A DNA stretch of 64,000 nucleotides from Oceanobacillus sp. FSL K6-2867. Its GTDB lineage: Bacteria > Bacillota > Bacilli > Bacillales > Amphibacillaceae. The DNA lies in contig NZ_CP150144.1 in assembly GCF_037963145.1 (NCBI RefSeq), forward strand, positions 2,480,001 to 2,544,000, read 5' to 3'. Shown here piece after piece: positions 16,408-24,164 of the stretch. Every line of letters begins with the position of its first letter. Position 1 is the first letter of the stretch. Position numbers and translations under genes: made by a program. A model generated the notes under the pieces. It was not told the origin of the DNA and did not search any database. It was given only the letters and a program-made list of their open reading frames with translations.

Positions 16408-18684
16408 ATGGTGGATATAGTTAAAATTTCAGTAAGAACGCTTGTTGAGCATGTGTTGCGCAGTGGCAGCATGGAAACTGGTTTTCGAACGGCTGCGTCG
16501 CTGACAGAGGGAACAAAAGCACATCAGAAAATCCAAAAAACGTACAAAGAAACAGATCAAAAGGAAGTGTATGTCAAAACGGAAATACCATATGAAGACT
16601 TGACTTTTGTTGTGGATGGACGTTGTGATGGTCTGCTTTTTGATGAAAATGGACGGGTTATGGTGGATGAAATTAAGTCGACAAGAAACCCGATTGAGTG
16701 GATTTCAGAAGATACGTACCCAGTTCATTGGGCACAGGTGATCTTTTATGCCTTTATCTATGCCAAAGACCACGATTTATCAGAAATCACGATACAGCTG
16801 ACATATGTTCAGATAAATTCCGAGCAACAGGTTAAATTCAATCGGAAAATGAATTTTCAGGAGCTGGAGATGTATGTGAACGATATCGTTGGTCAATATG
16901 CAGCATATGCCAGGATGAAGATTCTGCATATCGCGCGACGTGATGCTAGTGCGAGGGAGCTTCTGTTTCCATTTGAAAATTACCGGAAAGGTCAGCGCAA
17001 ACTTGCTGGTTCTGTCTATAAAACGATTTTCGATAAGAAAGATATTTTCGCTTCAGCCTCTACAGGTATTGGCAAAACAGTTTCAACGATATTTCCGGCA
17101 GTAAAAGCGATTGGAGAAGGGCATTTGCATCGGATGTTTTATCTTACTGCAAAAACGATTACAAGAACTGCTGCAGAAGAAGCGTTTCGTTTGCTGAGCG
17201 AAAAAGGCTTAGAGCTAAAGGTAGTAACCATTACAGCGAAGGATAAGGTTTGTTTCCAAGAGGAAGTAAAGTGCTCAAAGGAGCATTGTATTTTCGCAGA
17301 GGGATTTTATGATCGAATTAATGGAGCGGTTTTAGATATCTACACGAATGAATCATTAATGAGTCGGCAAGTAATTGAAAACTATGCAAGAAAACATCGT
17401 GTTTGTCCTTTCGAATTTTCACTGGAGCTTGCATATATAGCTGATGCTGTTATTTGCGATTACAATTATATCTTTGATCCCAGAGTGTCATTGAAGCGTC
17501 TTTTTGAGGAGCAGAAGAAAGAGACTGTTTTATTGATTGATGAAGCACATAATTTAGTTGACCGGGCAAGAGAAATGTATTCTGCTGATCTGTATAAATC
17601 AGCATTTCTGCAACTCAGTCGTACATTTAAAAACCGTAATGATAGCTTAGTGAAATCAGCTAAAGCAATTAATCATCATTTACTGACATTAAAAAAACAA
17701 GGAGAGTTAATTTTCAAAGATCTGGATGACGAGCTCATCTCGCTTGCAGAATCTTTTATCATACATGCAGAGACTGAATTAGTGCAGGATGTGGATACAG
17801 ATCCGCTGTTGCTGGATACTTATTTTGCAACACAAACCTTTGTTAAAATAGCAAAATTTTATGATGAACGATTTGTGACTTATATGGAGATTCTGAAAAA
17901 CGATGTGCGCTTGAAGCTGTTTTGTCTTGACCCATCTTATCTTATTAACAAAATGGGGAAAGGTTACCGTTCAAAGGTTTTCTTTTCAGCTACATTAACA
18001 CCTGCTGATTATTATAAAAATCTGTTGGGCGGGACTGGAAAAGATTATGTAACAGCAGTTCCATCTCCATTTGATCGTGAAAAAGCTGAGGTGCTTATTC
18101 TGCCATTGTCGACAAGATATCGTGATCGTGAGCGGACAATGACACCAATTGTCCGTTTTGTGAAAGAGCTTATTGAAAAGCAGCCTGGGAATTTCCTTAT
18201 TTTCTTTCCATCCTATCATTATATGGAAGGTGTACATGATGCTTTCCTGGAGCATGTACCATATATGAAGACGATTGTGCAAACTGGGGGCATGACTGAG
18301 TCGGACAGAGAAGAATTTTTAGCAGCCTTTAAGGCGGGAGAAGAAGAGCAGCTTATTGGATTTGCGGTATTAGGTGGTATTTTTTCTGAAGGAGTTGATT
18401 TAAAAGGAGAGCGTCTTCAAGGTGTAATTATTGTTGGTGTGGGACTGCCGCAAATTGGATTGGAAAGAGATATTATCAAGGAATATTTCAACTCCACTGG
18501 ACGAAACGGGTATGATTACGCCTATGTTTTTCCTGGGATGAATAAGGTGCTGCAAGCAGGTGGCAGATTAATCCGATCAGAAACAGACCAAGGAACAATT
18601 GCTTTAATTGATGATCGATTTTTGCAAAGAAAGTATCAATCACTTCTTCCATTTGAATGGCAGCATTTCAAAATCAAAAGGTAA
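16408..18684 (+). CDS. RecB-like nuclease fused to an XPD/DinG-type Fe-S DNA helicase
   Basis: This 758-residue protein combines two enzymes. Residues 1-185 show RecB-family PD-(D/E)xK nuclease motifs: GTKAH (H39), the acidic VDGRCD (D74), DEIK (E88, K90) and QVIFY (Q110, Y114). From about 190 there is a superfamily-2 XPD-like helicase with Walker A ASTGIGKT (~217-224), four cysteines spaced for a 4Fe-4S cluster (C282, C289, C294, C333), DEAH at 378-381, and C-terminal motifs ending in QAGGRLIRSETDQG. It should unwind and nick or trim branched DNA. ATG 16408 has AAAAGGTGATAGC. It stands alone; its pathway is not established. Confidence 0.9.
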   Translation: MVDIVKISVRTLVEHVLRSGSMETGFRTAASLTEGTKAHQKIQKTYKETDQKEVYVKTEIPYEDLTFVVDGRCDGLLFDENGRVMVDEIKSTRNPIEWISEDTYPVHWAQVIFYAFIYAKDHDLSEITIQLTYVQINSEQQVKFNRKMNFQELEMYVNDIVGQYAAYARMKILHIARRDASARELLFPFENYRKGQRKLAGSVYKTIFDKKDIFASASTGIGKTVSTIFPAVKAIGEGHLHRMFYLTAKTITRTAAEEAFRLLSEKGLELKVVTITAKDKVCFQEEVKCSKEHCIFAEGFYDRINGAVLDIYTNESLMSRQVIENYARKHRVCPFEFSLELAYIADAVICDYNYIFDPRVSLKRLFEEQKKETVLLIDEAHNLVDRAREMYSADLYKSAFLQLSRTFKNRNDSLVKSAKAINHHLLTLKKQGELIFKDLDDELISLAESFIIHAETELVQDVDTDPLLLDTYFATQTFVKIAKFYDERFVTYMEILKNDVRLKLFCLDPSYLINKMGKGYRSKVFFSATLTPADYYKNLLGGTGKDYVTAVPSPFDREKAEVLILPLSTRYRDRERTMTPIVRFVKELIEKQPGNFLIFFPSYHYMEGVHDAFLEHVPYMKTIVQTGGMTESDREEFLAAFKAGEEEQLIGFAVLGGIFSEGVDLKGERLQGVIIVGVGLPQIGLERDIIKEYFNSTGRNGYDYAYVFPGMNKVLQAGGRLIRSETDQGTIALIDDRFLQRKYQSLLPFEWQHFKIKR

Positions 18685-18755
18685 TGCTGGATGTTTAAGA
18701 TTGGTCAAAAAAGGAACACTACTTATAGCAGTCGATAATAAAGGAGTGAATACTT

Positions 18756-19178
18756 GTGAGTCAATCAGAGATTAAAACAAATGTCGAGAGAATCCTTCAG
18801 GAGAGCCACACAGGTACGATGGCAACGGTGAAGAATGATAAACCGCATTCTAGGTATATGACATTTTTTCATGAAGGTTTGAAACTTTACACACCGACGC
18901 ACAAAGATGCCGATAAAACAGAGGAAATTGAAAAAAACCCATATACCCATGTATTGATTGGGTATGAAGGCGATGGATTTGGTGACGAGTATGTCGAATA
19001 TCAGGGGAAAGTATCTTTAAACGATATGGATGACTTGAAAAAGAAATTTTGGAACGACGATATGAAACTATATTTCGACGGTCCGGATGATCCAAACTAT
19101 GCAATCCTGGAAATTGAACCGATTGGAATTCGGTTAATGAATAAAAAGGGTGAACCAGCTAAAGAGTTAGATATTTAA
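18756..19178 (+). CDS. Pyridoxamine-5'-phosphate-oxidase-fold general stress protein
   Basis: The 140-residue split-barrel flavin-binding protein has the pattern TGTMATVKNDKPHSRYMTF at residues 19-37 and GYEGDGFGDEYVEYQGKV in the second half, as in B. subtilis YdaG and general stress protein 26. These proteins bind FMN or other flavins and are sigma-B-linked stress proteins of uncertain chemistry. The start is GTG 18756 with AAAGGAG nearby (18740-18746). It is 71 bp after the helicase gene but ends in its own strong terminator. Confidence 0.85.
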   Translation: MSQSEIKTNVERILQESHTGTMATVKNDKPHSRYMTFFHEGLKLYTPTHKDADKTEEIEKNPYTHVLIGYEGDGFGDEYVEYQGKVSLNDMDDLKKKFWNDDMKLYFDGPDDPNYAILEIEPIGIRLMNKKGEPAKELDI

Positions 19179-19212
19179 AAAGGCTGACAATATTATTGTC
19201 AGCCTTCTTCAT
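19178..19212 (+). terminator. Terminator after the YdaG-like gene
   Basis: Twelve-bp arms AAGGCTGACAAT/ATTGTCAGCCTT close on a three-base loop and are followed by CTTCTT. Confidence 0.85.
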
Positions 19213-19233
19213 TAATCTGGGTTTTAATACGGT

Positions 19234-19312
19234 GGATGTTCGACAAGCCGAATCTCCTCAAGACCGCGGTACAGTCCGTACGTCGCTAACCGGACGCTTC
19301 CGCTTTTGTTTT
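19234..19312. repeat. Interspersed ~80-bp repeat, copy C
   Basis: It shares GTTCGACAAGCCGAAT, CAGTCCGTACGTCGCTAACC and GGACGCTTCCGCTTTTGTT with the other copies. The repeat ends one or two bases before the metQ stop codon, so it would be the 3' untranslated region of the metQ mRNA, as copy A is for the ykvI-like gene. Confidence 0.7.
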
Positions 19313-19313
19313 T

Positions 19314-20126
19314 CTACCATCCAGGAACAACTGATCCTTGGAAAGTTTCATCAACAAATTGTTTTACTTCATCAGATTGGTAAATATCGATAAACTTTTG
19401 TACAGCTTCGTCATCTTTGTTTTCTTCACGAACCGCAATTAAGTTTACAAATGTGGAGTCCTGTTCGATAAAGATTGAGTCTTTACCTGGTATAAGACCT
19501 GCATCCATCGCAAAGTTTGAGTTAATTGCAGCCGCATCAACTTCACCTAGCTGCCGAGGAATTTGCGCAGGATCAAGCTCGATGAATTCATAGTTGTTTG
19601 GGTTCTCAGCAATGTCATTTACCGTTGCATTTACGCCAAGTCCCTCCTCTATTTTGATTAAACCTGCTTGTTCAAACAATAGTAATGCACGTCCACTGTT
19701 TGTCGGGTCACTTGGAAGACCGATTTTGGCGCCGTCTTCTAAATCTGCTACATCTGTTACAGCTTCTGAGTAAATTCCCATTGGAAATGTAACGGTATCT
19801 GCAACTTTAATTAACTCCAATCCGCGTTCTTCATTCATATGGTCGAAAAATGGCTCGGTTTGGAAACTGTTTATATCAAGCTCGCCTTCAGATAAACTGA
19901 CATTTGGCATTACATAATCGCTGAAAGAAACCAATTCAATTGCTAGGCCATCCTCTTCAGCAAGTTCTGCTACCTTTTCTAAAATTTGTTCATGTGGGCC
20001 TGATGTTACACCAACAGTTAATTTTCCATCTTCTAATAATCCTTCTGCTTCATCTGAACCACCACCGCATGCAGCAAGTACTGCCATCATGCATGCAAGT
20101 ATTCCTGTGAGTAGTAATTTTTTCAT
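19314..20126 (-). CDS. metQ: MetQ/NlpA-family substrate-binding lipoprotein
   Basis: The 270-residue protein has a lipoprotein signal (MKKLLLTGILACMM, then lipobox VLAAC at C20) followed by GGGS and the NlpA fold with SFSDYVMPNVSL, SFQTEPFFDHMN and LGLPSDPTNSGRALLL-like patterns. MetQ proteins deliver methionine, or methionine derivatives, to the MetNI importer. Here metN and metI are absent; the gene instead follows an HcxA-like dehydrogenase (25 bp apart) and both lie downstream of a SAM riboswitch. That supports a sulfur-amino-acid ligand, possibly not methionine itself. Terminal sequences adjoin repeat copy C. Confidence 0.9.
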   Translation of the reverse strand: MKKLLLTGILACMMAVLAACGGGSDEAEGLLEDGKLTVGVTSGPHEQILEKVAELAEEDGLAIELVSFSDYVMPNVSLSEGELDINSFQTEPFFDHMNEERGLELIKVADTVTFPMGIYSEAVTDVADLEDGAKIGLPSDPTNSGRALLLFEQAGLIKIEEGLGVNATVNDIAENPNNYEFIELDPAQIPRQLGEVDAAAINSNFAMDAGLIPGKDSIFIEQDSTFVNLIAVREENKDDEAVQKFIDIYQSDEVKQFVDETFQGSVVPGW

Positions 20127-20151
20127 TATGTATCCCTCTTTCTAAAGTTGA

Positions 20152-21252
20152 TTAGTTAGTTGTTGGAGTTGCTAGACTTTCTACCTTAAGAACAGCATTT
20201 AATAATGTGTCTTCTGTAATTTCCTGCTCCATTAAATGAATCGATTCCTGAGGCAGTAATGTCTTCTTAACAATACGTTGTAATAGCTCCTCGTTCCTAG
20301 CGTCAATGGATAAATGCTTTAATGATGCTGGAAGCTTCCATTCATCATAAAATGCTAATAGTCTTTTAAGCTCGTCATCCTTTTCTTCTAAAGCCAATTG
20401 GACTAAAATGCCATAGGATACGACTTCTCCATGTAAAAATTGCTTGATGCTTTTAGCCTCAGTTAACCCATTATGGACGGAATGCGCACCGGCAATTCTC
20501 CCTGCCTTTTCCCCGAATCCTCCAACCATGCCACCAGTCATAATAATTGTTTCAATAACACGTATAAGTGCATCTGATACCTTTTTATTGGATACCGATT
20601 CCAGTGCTTCTTTTCCATCCTTTAATAAGATATCTTTGCACAAAGCTGCGGAGAATTGAGATATCTGAAGCCAGACAGGCAGCTCTTTATCGTTGTAAAA
20701 GGCTCGAACTAAGGCATCTGCCTCATAATATTTAGCAAGTGTATCCCCAATTCCTGCTTTTAAGTATTCAGGCGGAGCCTGTGCAATAATAGCTGGCTCA
20801 ATCAGTACAAGTGTATTTGCTACTGGGAATTCGGTATAGTGTGAATGGGTGCCGTCTGCTTGATAAAATACACTTAAAGGTGTCCAAGCTGCACAGGTAG
20901 CTGCAATTGTCGGAATAAGCACGGATTTAATTCCGGATTTTACAGCAGAAGCTTTAGCGAGATCAAGCGCTGTACCCCCGCCAATACCGATTACTACTTC
21001 AATTCCATTTTCCTGAAATGAAGTTGCGAACTGTTCCACAGCTTCCAGCGTACAATGCCCATCCACAAACGTGATATTTGAACAATCAAGCTCTTCTGGT
21101 AAAAAGGGAGAGGCAGCATTCCATGCTTTCCTGCCGCTTAGAATATGTATTTTCGTTACGTCTAACTCTGAAAGAAGTTCATTTAATTCCTTTAAAATCC
21201 CTTCTCCAATTCGATAGTGTCCTGGTGCCCCTTTAACAATTGCTGTTGTCAT
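20152..21252 (-). CDS. HcxA/glycerol-dehydrogenase-like Fe/Zn-dependent oxidoreductase under SAM control
   Basis: The 366-residue group-III alcohol-dehydrogenase-fold protein has the nucleotide loop GIGGGTALDLAK (~89-100) and metal ligands at D170 (AGIGDTLAKYYE), H257 (AGAHSVHNGL) and H274 (FLHGEVVSYG). It resembles E. coli YbdH (HcxA), an NADPH-linked 2-hydroxycarboxylate dehydrogenase, more than true glycerol dehydrogenase. The SAM riboswitch just upstream and metQ just downstream suggest a sulfur substrate, for example 2-keto-4-methylthiobutyrate/2-hydroxy-4-methylthiobutyrate. That substrate is inference; the family and metal sites are seen. ATG 21252 follows AAGGAG. Confidence 0.85.
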   Translation of the reverse strand: MTTAIVKGAPGHYRIGEGILKELNELLSELDVTKIHILSGRKAWNAASPFLPEELDCSNITFVDGHCTLEAVEQFATSFQENGIEVVIGIGGGTALDLAKASAVKSGIKSVLIPTIAATCAAWTPLSVFYQADGTHSHYTEFPVANTLVLIEPAIIAQAPPEYLKAGIGDTLAKYYEADALVRAFYNDKELPVWLQISQFSAALCKDILLKDGKEALESVSNKKVSDALIRVIETIIMTGGMVGGFGEKAGRIAGAHSVHNGLTEAKSIKQFLHGEVVSYGILVQLALEEKDDELKRLLAFYDEWKLPASLKHLSIDARNEELLQRIVKKTLLPQESIHLMEQEITEDTLLNAVLKVESLATPTTN

Positions 21253-21279
21253 CTGTGCATCTCCTTACCGTATTTCGAA

Positions 21280-21460
21280 AAAATAAAAATGCCTCTCAAT
21301 GAAGAGAGGCATGGATATACTTGGCAAGTAACCATCCTCTTATTTTCCAAAATACATATTGTATTTTGCAGGAATTAGCACCTATTCGCAGTAAATTTAA
21401 CTAGAATGGTTGCCGGGCTTCGTCGGGCCAGTCCCTCCACCGCTCTTCATAAGAGTTTTT
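21280..21460 (-). promoter_or_regulatory. SAM-I (S-box) riboswitch with intrinsic terminator
   Basis: Read on the minus strand, the leader has CTCTTATGAAGAGCGG, GTGGAGGGACTGGCCCGACG, AGCCCGGCAACC, then GGTGCTAATTCCTGC and ATAAGAGG, which closes P1. This is the classic S-box core in the right order. It is followed by a terminator (ATGCCTCTC/GAGAGGCAT then TTTTTATTTTTT) at about 21280-21312. High SAM should favour termination, so the HcxA-like gene and metQ are made when SAM is low. Confidence 0.97.
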
Positions 21461-21547
21461 ATGAATTAATTTATTTCATATATCTTATAATTTATTGGTT
21501 GAAAAGTCAATTGATTTTATTTATTCCTACTACATCTAACTTTTCTT

Positions 21548-22336
21548 TTACTGGACAATGATAAATGCATCGATACCAGTGTTTCGTACAACCTGTAAAT
21601 GATTTTCTGCGTTTTTCCTGCTTTTAAATGCGCCAGCCTGAACACGATACCAATTCTCATCTGAAATTGTAACCTGTTCAACAAAAGCTTGAATGCTTTT
21701 GGAACTTAGAAAAGATACGCGTTTTCCTGCATTTTCTTTTGATTTGAAGGAACCAGCGATAACCTTATATAACTGTCCAGTGCCGTTTTTTTCTTGTAGG
21801 CTAAATGCTTGCGCCAATCCATTGACATGGCCTTCTGCAACACGTTGCTTCCATGCATCCTGCTTCATTAATGCGGCATTTCCACTATGATCGATAAAAC
21901 CATTCTCCGTAAGCATTGCTGGCATGGATGATTCACGTAATACGTGGAAATTGGCTTTCTTTTTGCCGCGATTCCGCAATCCGTTAAGCTTAATAATTTC
22001 CGCATGCAGAATATCGCGATATCTTGCAGTTTGTGAATTGTCCGAAAGTGTACTATGAATAAAATCTTCATAACCATCAGAAGAGCTGTTAAACGCATTG
22101 CAATGAATGGATAGAAAATAATCAGCATCCCATGCATTTGCCTCGTTTGTCCGCTGAGCAAGGCTTTTTGCCGTATCCTCAGTACGACTCATACGAACAG
22201 TGACATTATCGTAGTTGCCAAGTAGCAGATCTCTTATTCGTAATGCAATATCTAATACAACGTCTTTTTCCTGCAATCCATTTCCGGTTGCTCCAGTGTC
22301 TGTTCCACCATGACCAGGGTCTAAATAAAGTTTCAT
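21548..22336 (-). CDS. cwlC: N-acetylmuramoyl-L-alanine amidase with two SPOR repeats, CwlC-like
   Basis: The 262-residue protein has an Amidase_3 catalytic domain (1-175) with the zinc ligands H9 in DPGHGG, E23 in LQEKD and H77 in SIHCN, and the catalytic TENGFI. Two SPOR repeats follow (~188-222 and ~228-262). It has no signal peptide. These features match B. subtilis CwlC, the sigma-K-dependent mother-cell wall hydrolase that helps release the mature spore. A sigma-K-like -10, CATAAGTTA, lies about 25 bp before the GGAGGAG ribosome site, supporting late sporulation expression, though no good -35 was seen. Confidence 0.9.
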   Translation of the reverse strand: MKLYLDPGHGGTDTGATGNGLQEKDVVLDIALRIRDLLLGNYDNVTVRMSRTEDTAKSLAQRTNEANAWDADYFLSIHCNAFNSSSDGYEDFIHSTLSDNSQTARYRDILHAEIIKLNGLRNRGKKKANFHVLRESSMPAMLTENGFIDHSGNAALMKQDAWKQRVAEGHVNGLAQAFSLQEKNGTGQLYKVIAGSFKSKENAGKRVSFLSSKSIQAFVEQVTISDENWYRVQAGAFKSRKNAENHLQVVRNTGIDAFIIVQ

Positions 22337-22618
22337 TACAATCTCCTCCTACTATTAACTTATGGTTAATAAGAAAAACAGAATTGTACAAACAACACTG
22401 TCTTAAACAAAATCCATTATTGTCACCTTTATCGTCCTCATCGTTTATCTTTCATCTTTACAATCGAAATGAAAGTGAAGTTTGGGGTATATCATTAAAA
22501 AGAAAGCTGCTGGTTGGAAATAAATGATAGAGAGGAGAATATGGTGTTGTACGGTTATCATGAATAAATATACTTTTTCAGCTAAAACTATAGGAGTATA
22601 GTAGGAGGAGGCAGAATA

Positions 22619-22765
22619 ATGAGTAATAACGAGAAGAAACACAACAATCAATTTAGGGAAACAGAAAACTCGGGTGAGCATCGCAATGGACGCAAGAGTC
22701 CGTATAAGAACAGCAACTCCAAGGGTGGAGGAGCTCCAAATGAATATGTGACAGGAAAAGAGTAG
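22619..22765 (+). CDS. Small hydrophilic protein of 48 residues, unrecognised
   Basis: The short frame is rich in Asn, Lys, Glu and Gly (MSNNEKKHNNQFRETE, GRKSPYKNSNSKGGG) and has no hydrophobic core. It is preceded by a very strong GTAGGAGGAGG ribosome site and followed by a clean terminator, which is why I believe it is real. Size and composition resemble minor spore coat/core proteins. A TGAATA box with a 17-bp gap to AAAACTA (22584-22590) would partly fit a sigma-F/G promoter. The family is unknown to me. Confidence 0.65.
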   Translation: MSNNEKKHNNQFRETENSGEHRNGRKSPYKNSNSKGGGAPNEYVTGKE

Positions 22766-22768
22766 AGC

Positions 22769-22802
22769 AAATGCGGATCAGTTATTGGATCCGCATTTTT
22801 AA
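22769..22802 (+). terminator. Terminator after the small gene
   Basis: Arms AAATGCGGATC/GATCCGCATTT are followed by TTT. Confidence 0.85.
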
Positions 22803-22914
22803 ATATATGATGCTTTACAATCAGACCGGCGGCAATTCAAAATATATAAGTTAATTAAGACTAAGCTGCAGCATATGTCTATTCTAAGTACTCTGTTGCG
22901 ACAAAATCTTCAAA

Positions 22915-22968
22915 TTTACATAACCTTTACATTCGACACATACTTACTTAACATTCAAACCTTATACT
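22915..22968 (+). promoter_or_regulatory. Pho box (PhoP binding repeats) and -10 of the pst operon
   Basis: TTTACA (22915), TTTACA (22926), CACATA (22937) and TTAACA (22948) lie exactly 11 bp apart. The known PhoP box is TT(A/C/T)ACA-type hexamers about 11 bp apart. TATACT at 22963-22968 is a suitable -10. The operon should therefore be induced on phosphate limitation by PhoPR. Confidence 0.88.
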
Positions 22969-23031
22969 AGCAACTGAGGGCAAAAAGCCTCACAAAAATA
23001 AAGCATTCAATCAGGGGAGGACAATTTTACT

Positions 23032-24030
23032 ATGAAGTTCAAAAAGTACCTAATGTTTCTACTTGTTGCAGCATTAGCGGTTGTGCTTGTTGCTTGTGGA
23101 GGAGAGACAGATGAGGACAACTCAGGAGAAACAGAAGAATCAAACAACTCTTCAGGAGAGACAGAAGGATCTGACGAAGCAGCTGAATTAGAAGGCAGCG
23201 TAGTAATCGATGGTTCTGGAACTGTTTATCCGTTAATGTCTAGACTTGCTGAAGAATATATGGTTAATGAGCAACAAGGAGTTTCTGTTGAAGTTAGCCG
23301 TGCTGGAACAAGTGCTGGATTCGAGAAATTTTTACAAGAAAATGGAACAGATTTTAACGATGCTTCTCGCCTAATTAAAGAAGAAGAGCAAGCAAAAGCT
23401 GAAGAACTTGGATTCGAGCCATTTGAAATGAAACTAGCTTTAGATGGTTTAACAATTGTTGTACACCCAGATAATGATTTTGCAACTGAATTAACAGCTG
23501 AGGAAGTACAAGGTATTTTCCTTGGAGAATATACAAACTGGTCTGACATCAACTCAGATTGGCCTGATGAAAAAATAAATACTTATGGACCAAACGAAAA
23601 CCATGGAACATATGAATTCTTCTATGAAAACATATTAGAAGAACAAGATTTAGTAAGTGATATTAACCTTCAACAAGATTATTCAACTTTAGTAACATTA
23701 GTTTCTGAAGATAAAAATGCAATTGGATTCTTTGGATTTGGATATTATGACAGTAACCAAGATAGCTTACAAGCAGTGGGAATCGACTTTGGTGAAGGTG
23801 CAGTTCTGCCATCTCTTGATACAATTGGTGAGACAGGCCCATATGCTGACTACACACGTCCAGTATTTACGTACTTAAATCCAAGTCTTGCTCAGGAAAA
23901 ACCACAAGTAATGGATTATGCACGTTATGTATTGGAAAACACAAATGATTTCGCTGGTGAAACAGGATTCGCTCCACTTCCAGAAGATGAGATCCAATCA
24001 CAATTAGAAGCTTTAGAAGCGCTGAAATAA
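23032..24030 (+). CDS. pstS: Phosphate ABC transporter substrate-binding lipoprotein
   Basis: The 332-residue protein has a lipoprotein signal with lipobox VLVAC (C22), then a long acidic, Ser/Glu-rich linker (residues ~25-52), and the PstS domain. The phosphate-contacting motifs DGSGTVYPLM, SRAGTSAGFEKF and NENHGTYEFF are visible. The acidic linker and low pI are consistent with a salt-adapted extracellular protein. It is the first gene of pstSCAB behind the Pho box; a 134-bp gap separates it from pstC, as is common because PstS is needed in excess. Confidence 0.95.
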   Translation: MKFKKYLMFLLVAALAVVLVACGGETDEDNSGETEESNNSSGETEGSDEAAELEGSVVIDGSGTVYPLMSRLAEEYMVNEQQGVSVEVSRAGTSAGFEKFLQENGTDFNDASRLIKEEEQAKAEELGFEPFEMKLALDGLTIVVHPDNDFATELTAEEVQGIFLGEYTNWSDINSDWPDEKINTYGPNENHGTYEFFYENILEEQDLVSDINLQQDYSTLVTLVSEDKNAIGFFGFGYYDSNQDSLQAVGIDFGEGAVLPSLDTIGETGPYADYTRPVFTYLNPSLAQEKPQVMDYARYVLENTNDFAGETGFAPLPEDEIQSQLEALEALK

Positions 24031-24164
24031 AAAACGTAATAGGGACGCTATTTAAGCAAAACACCTATATTAAAAATTCGACATATGACTCTAAATAAGA
24101 TGAGGGCAGAATCAAGCTCTCATCTTATTGTGAGCTATAAGCGCTGGAAGGAGTGCACAAGGTA

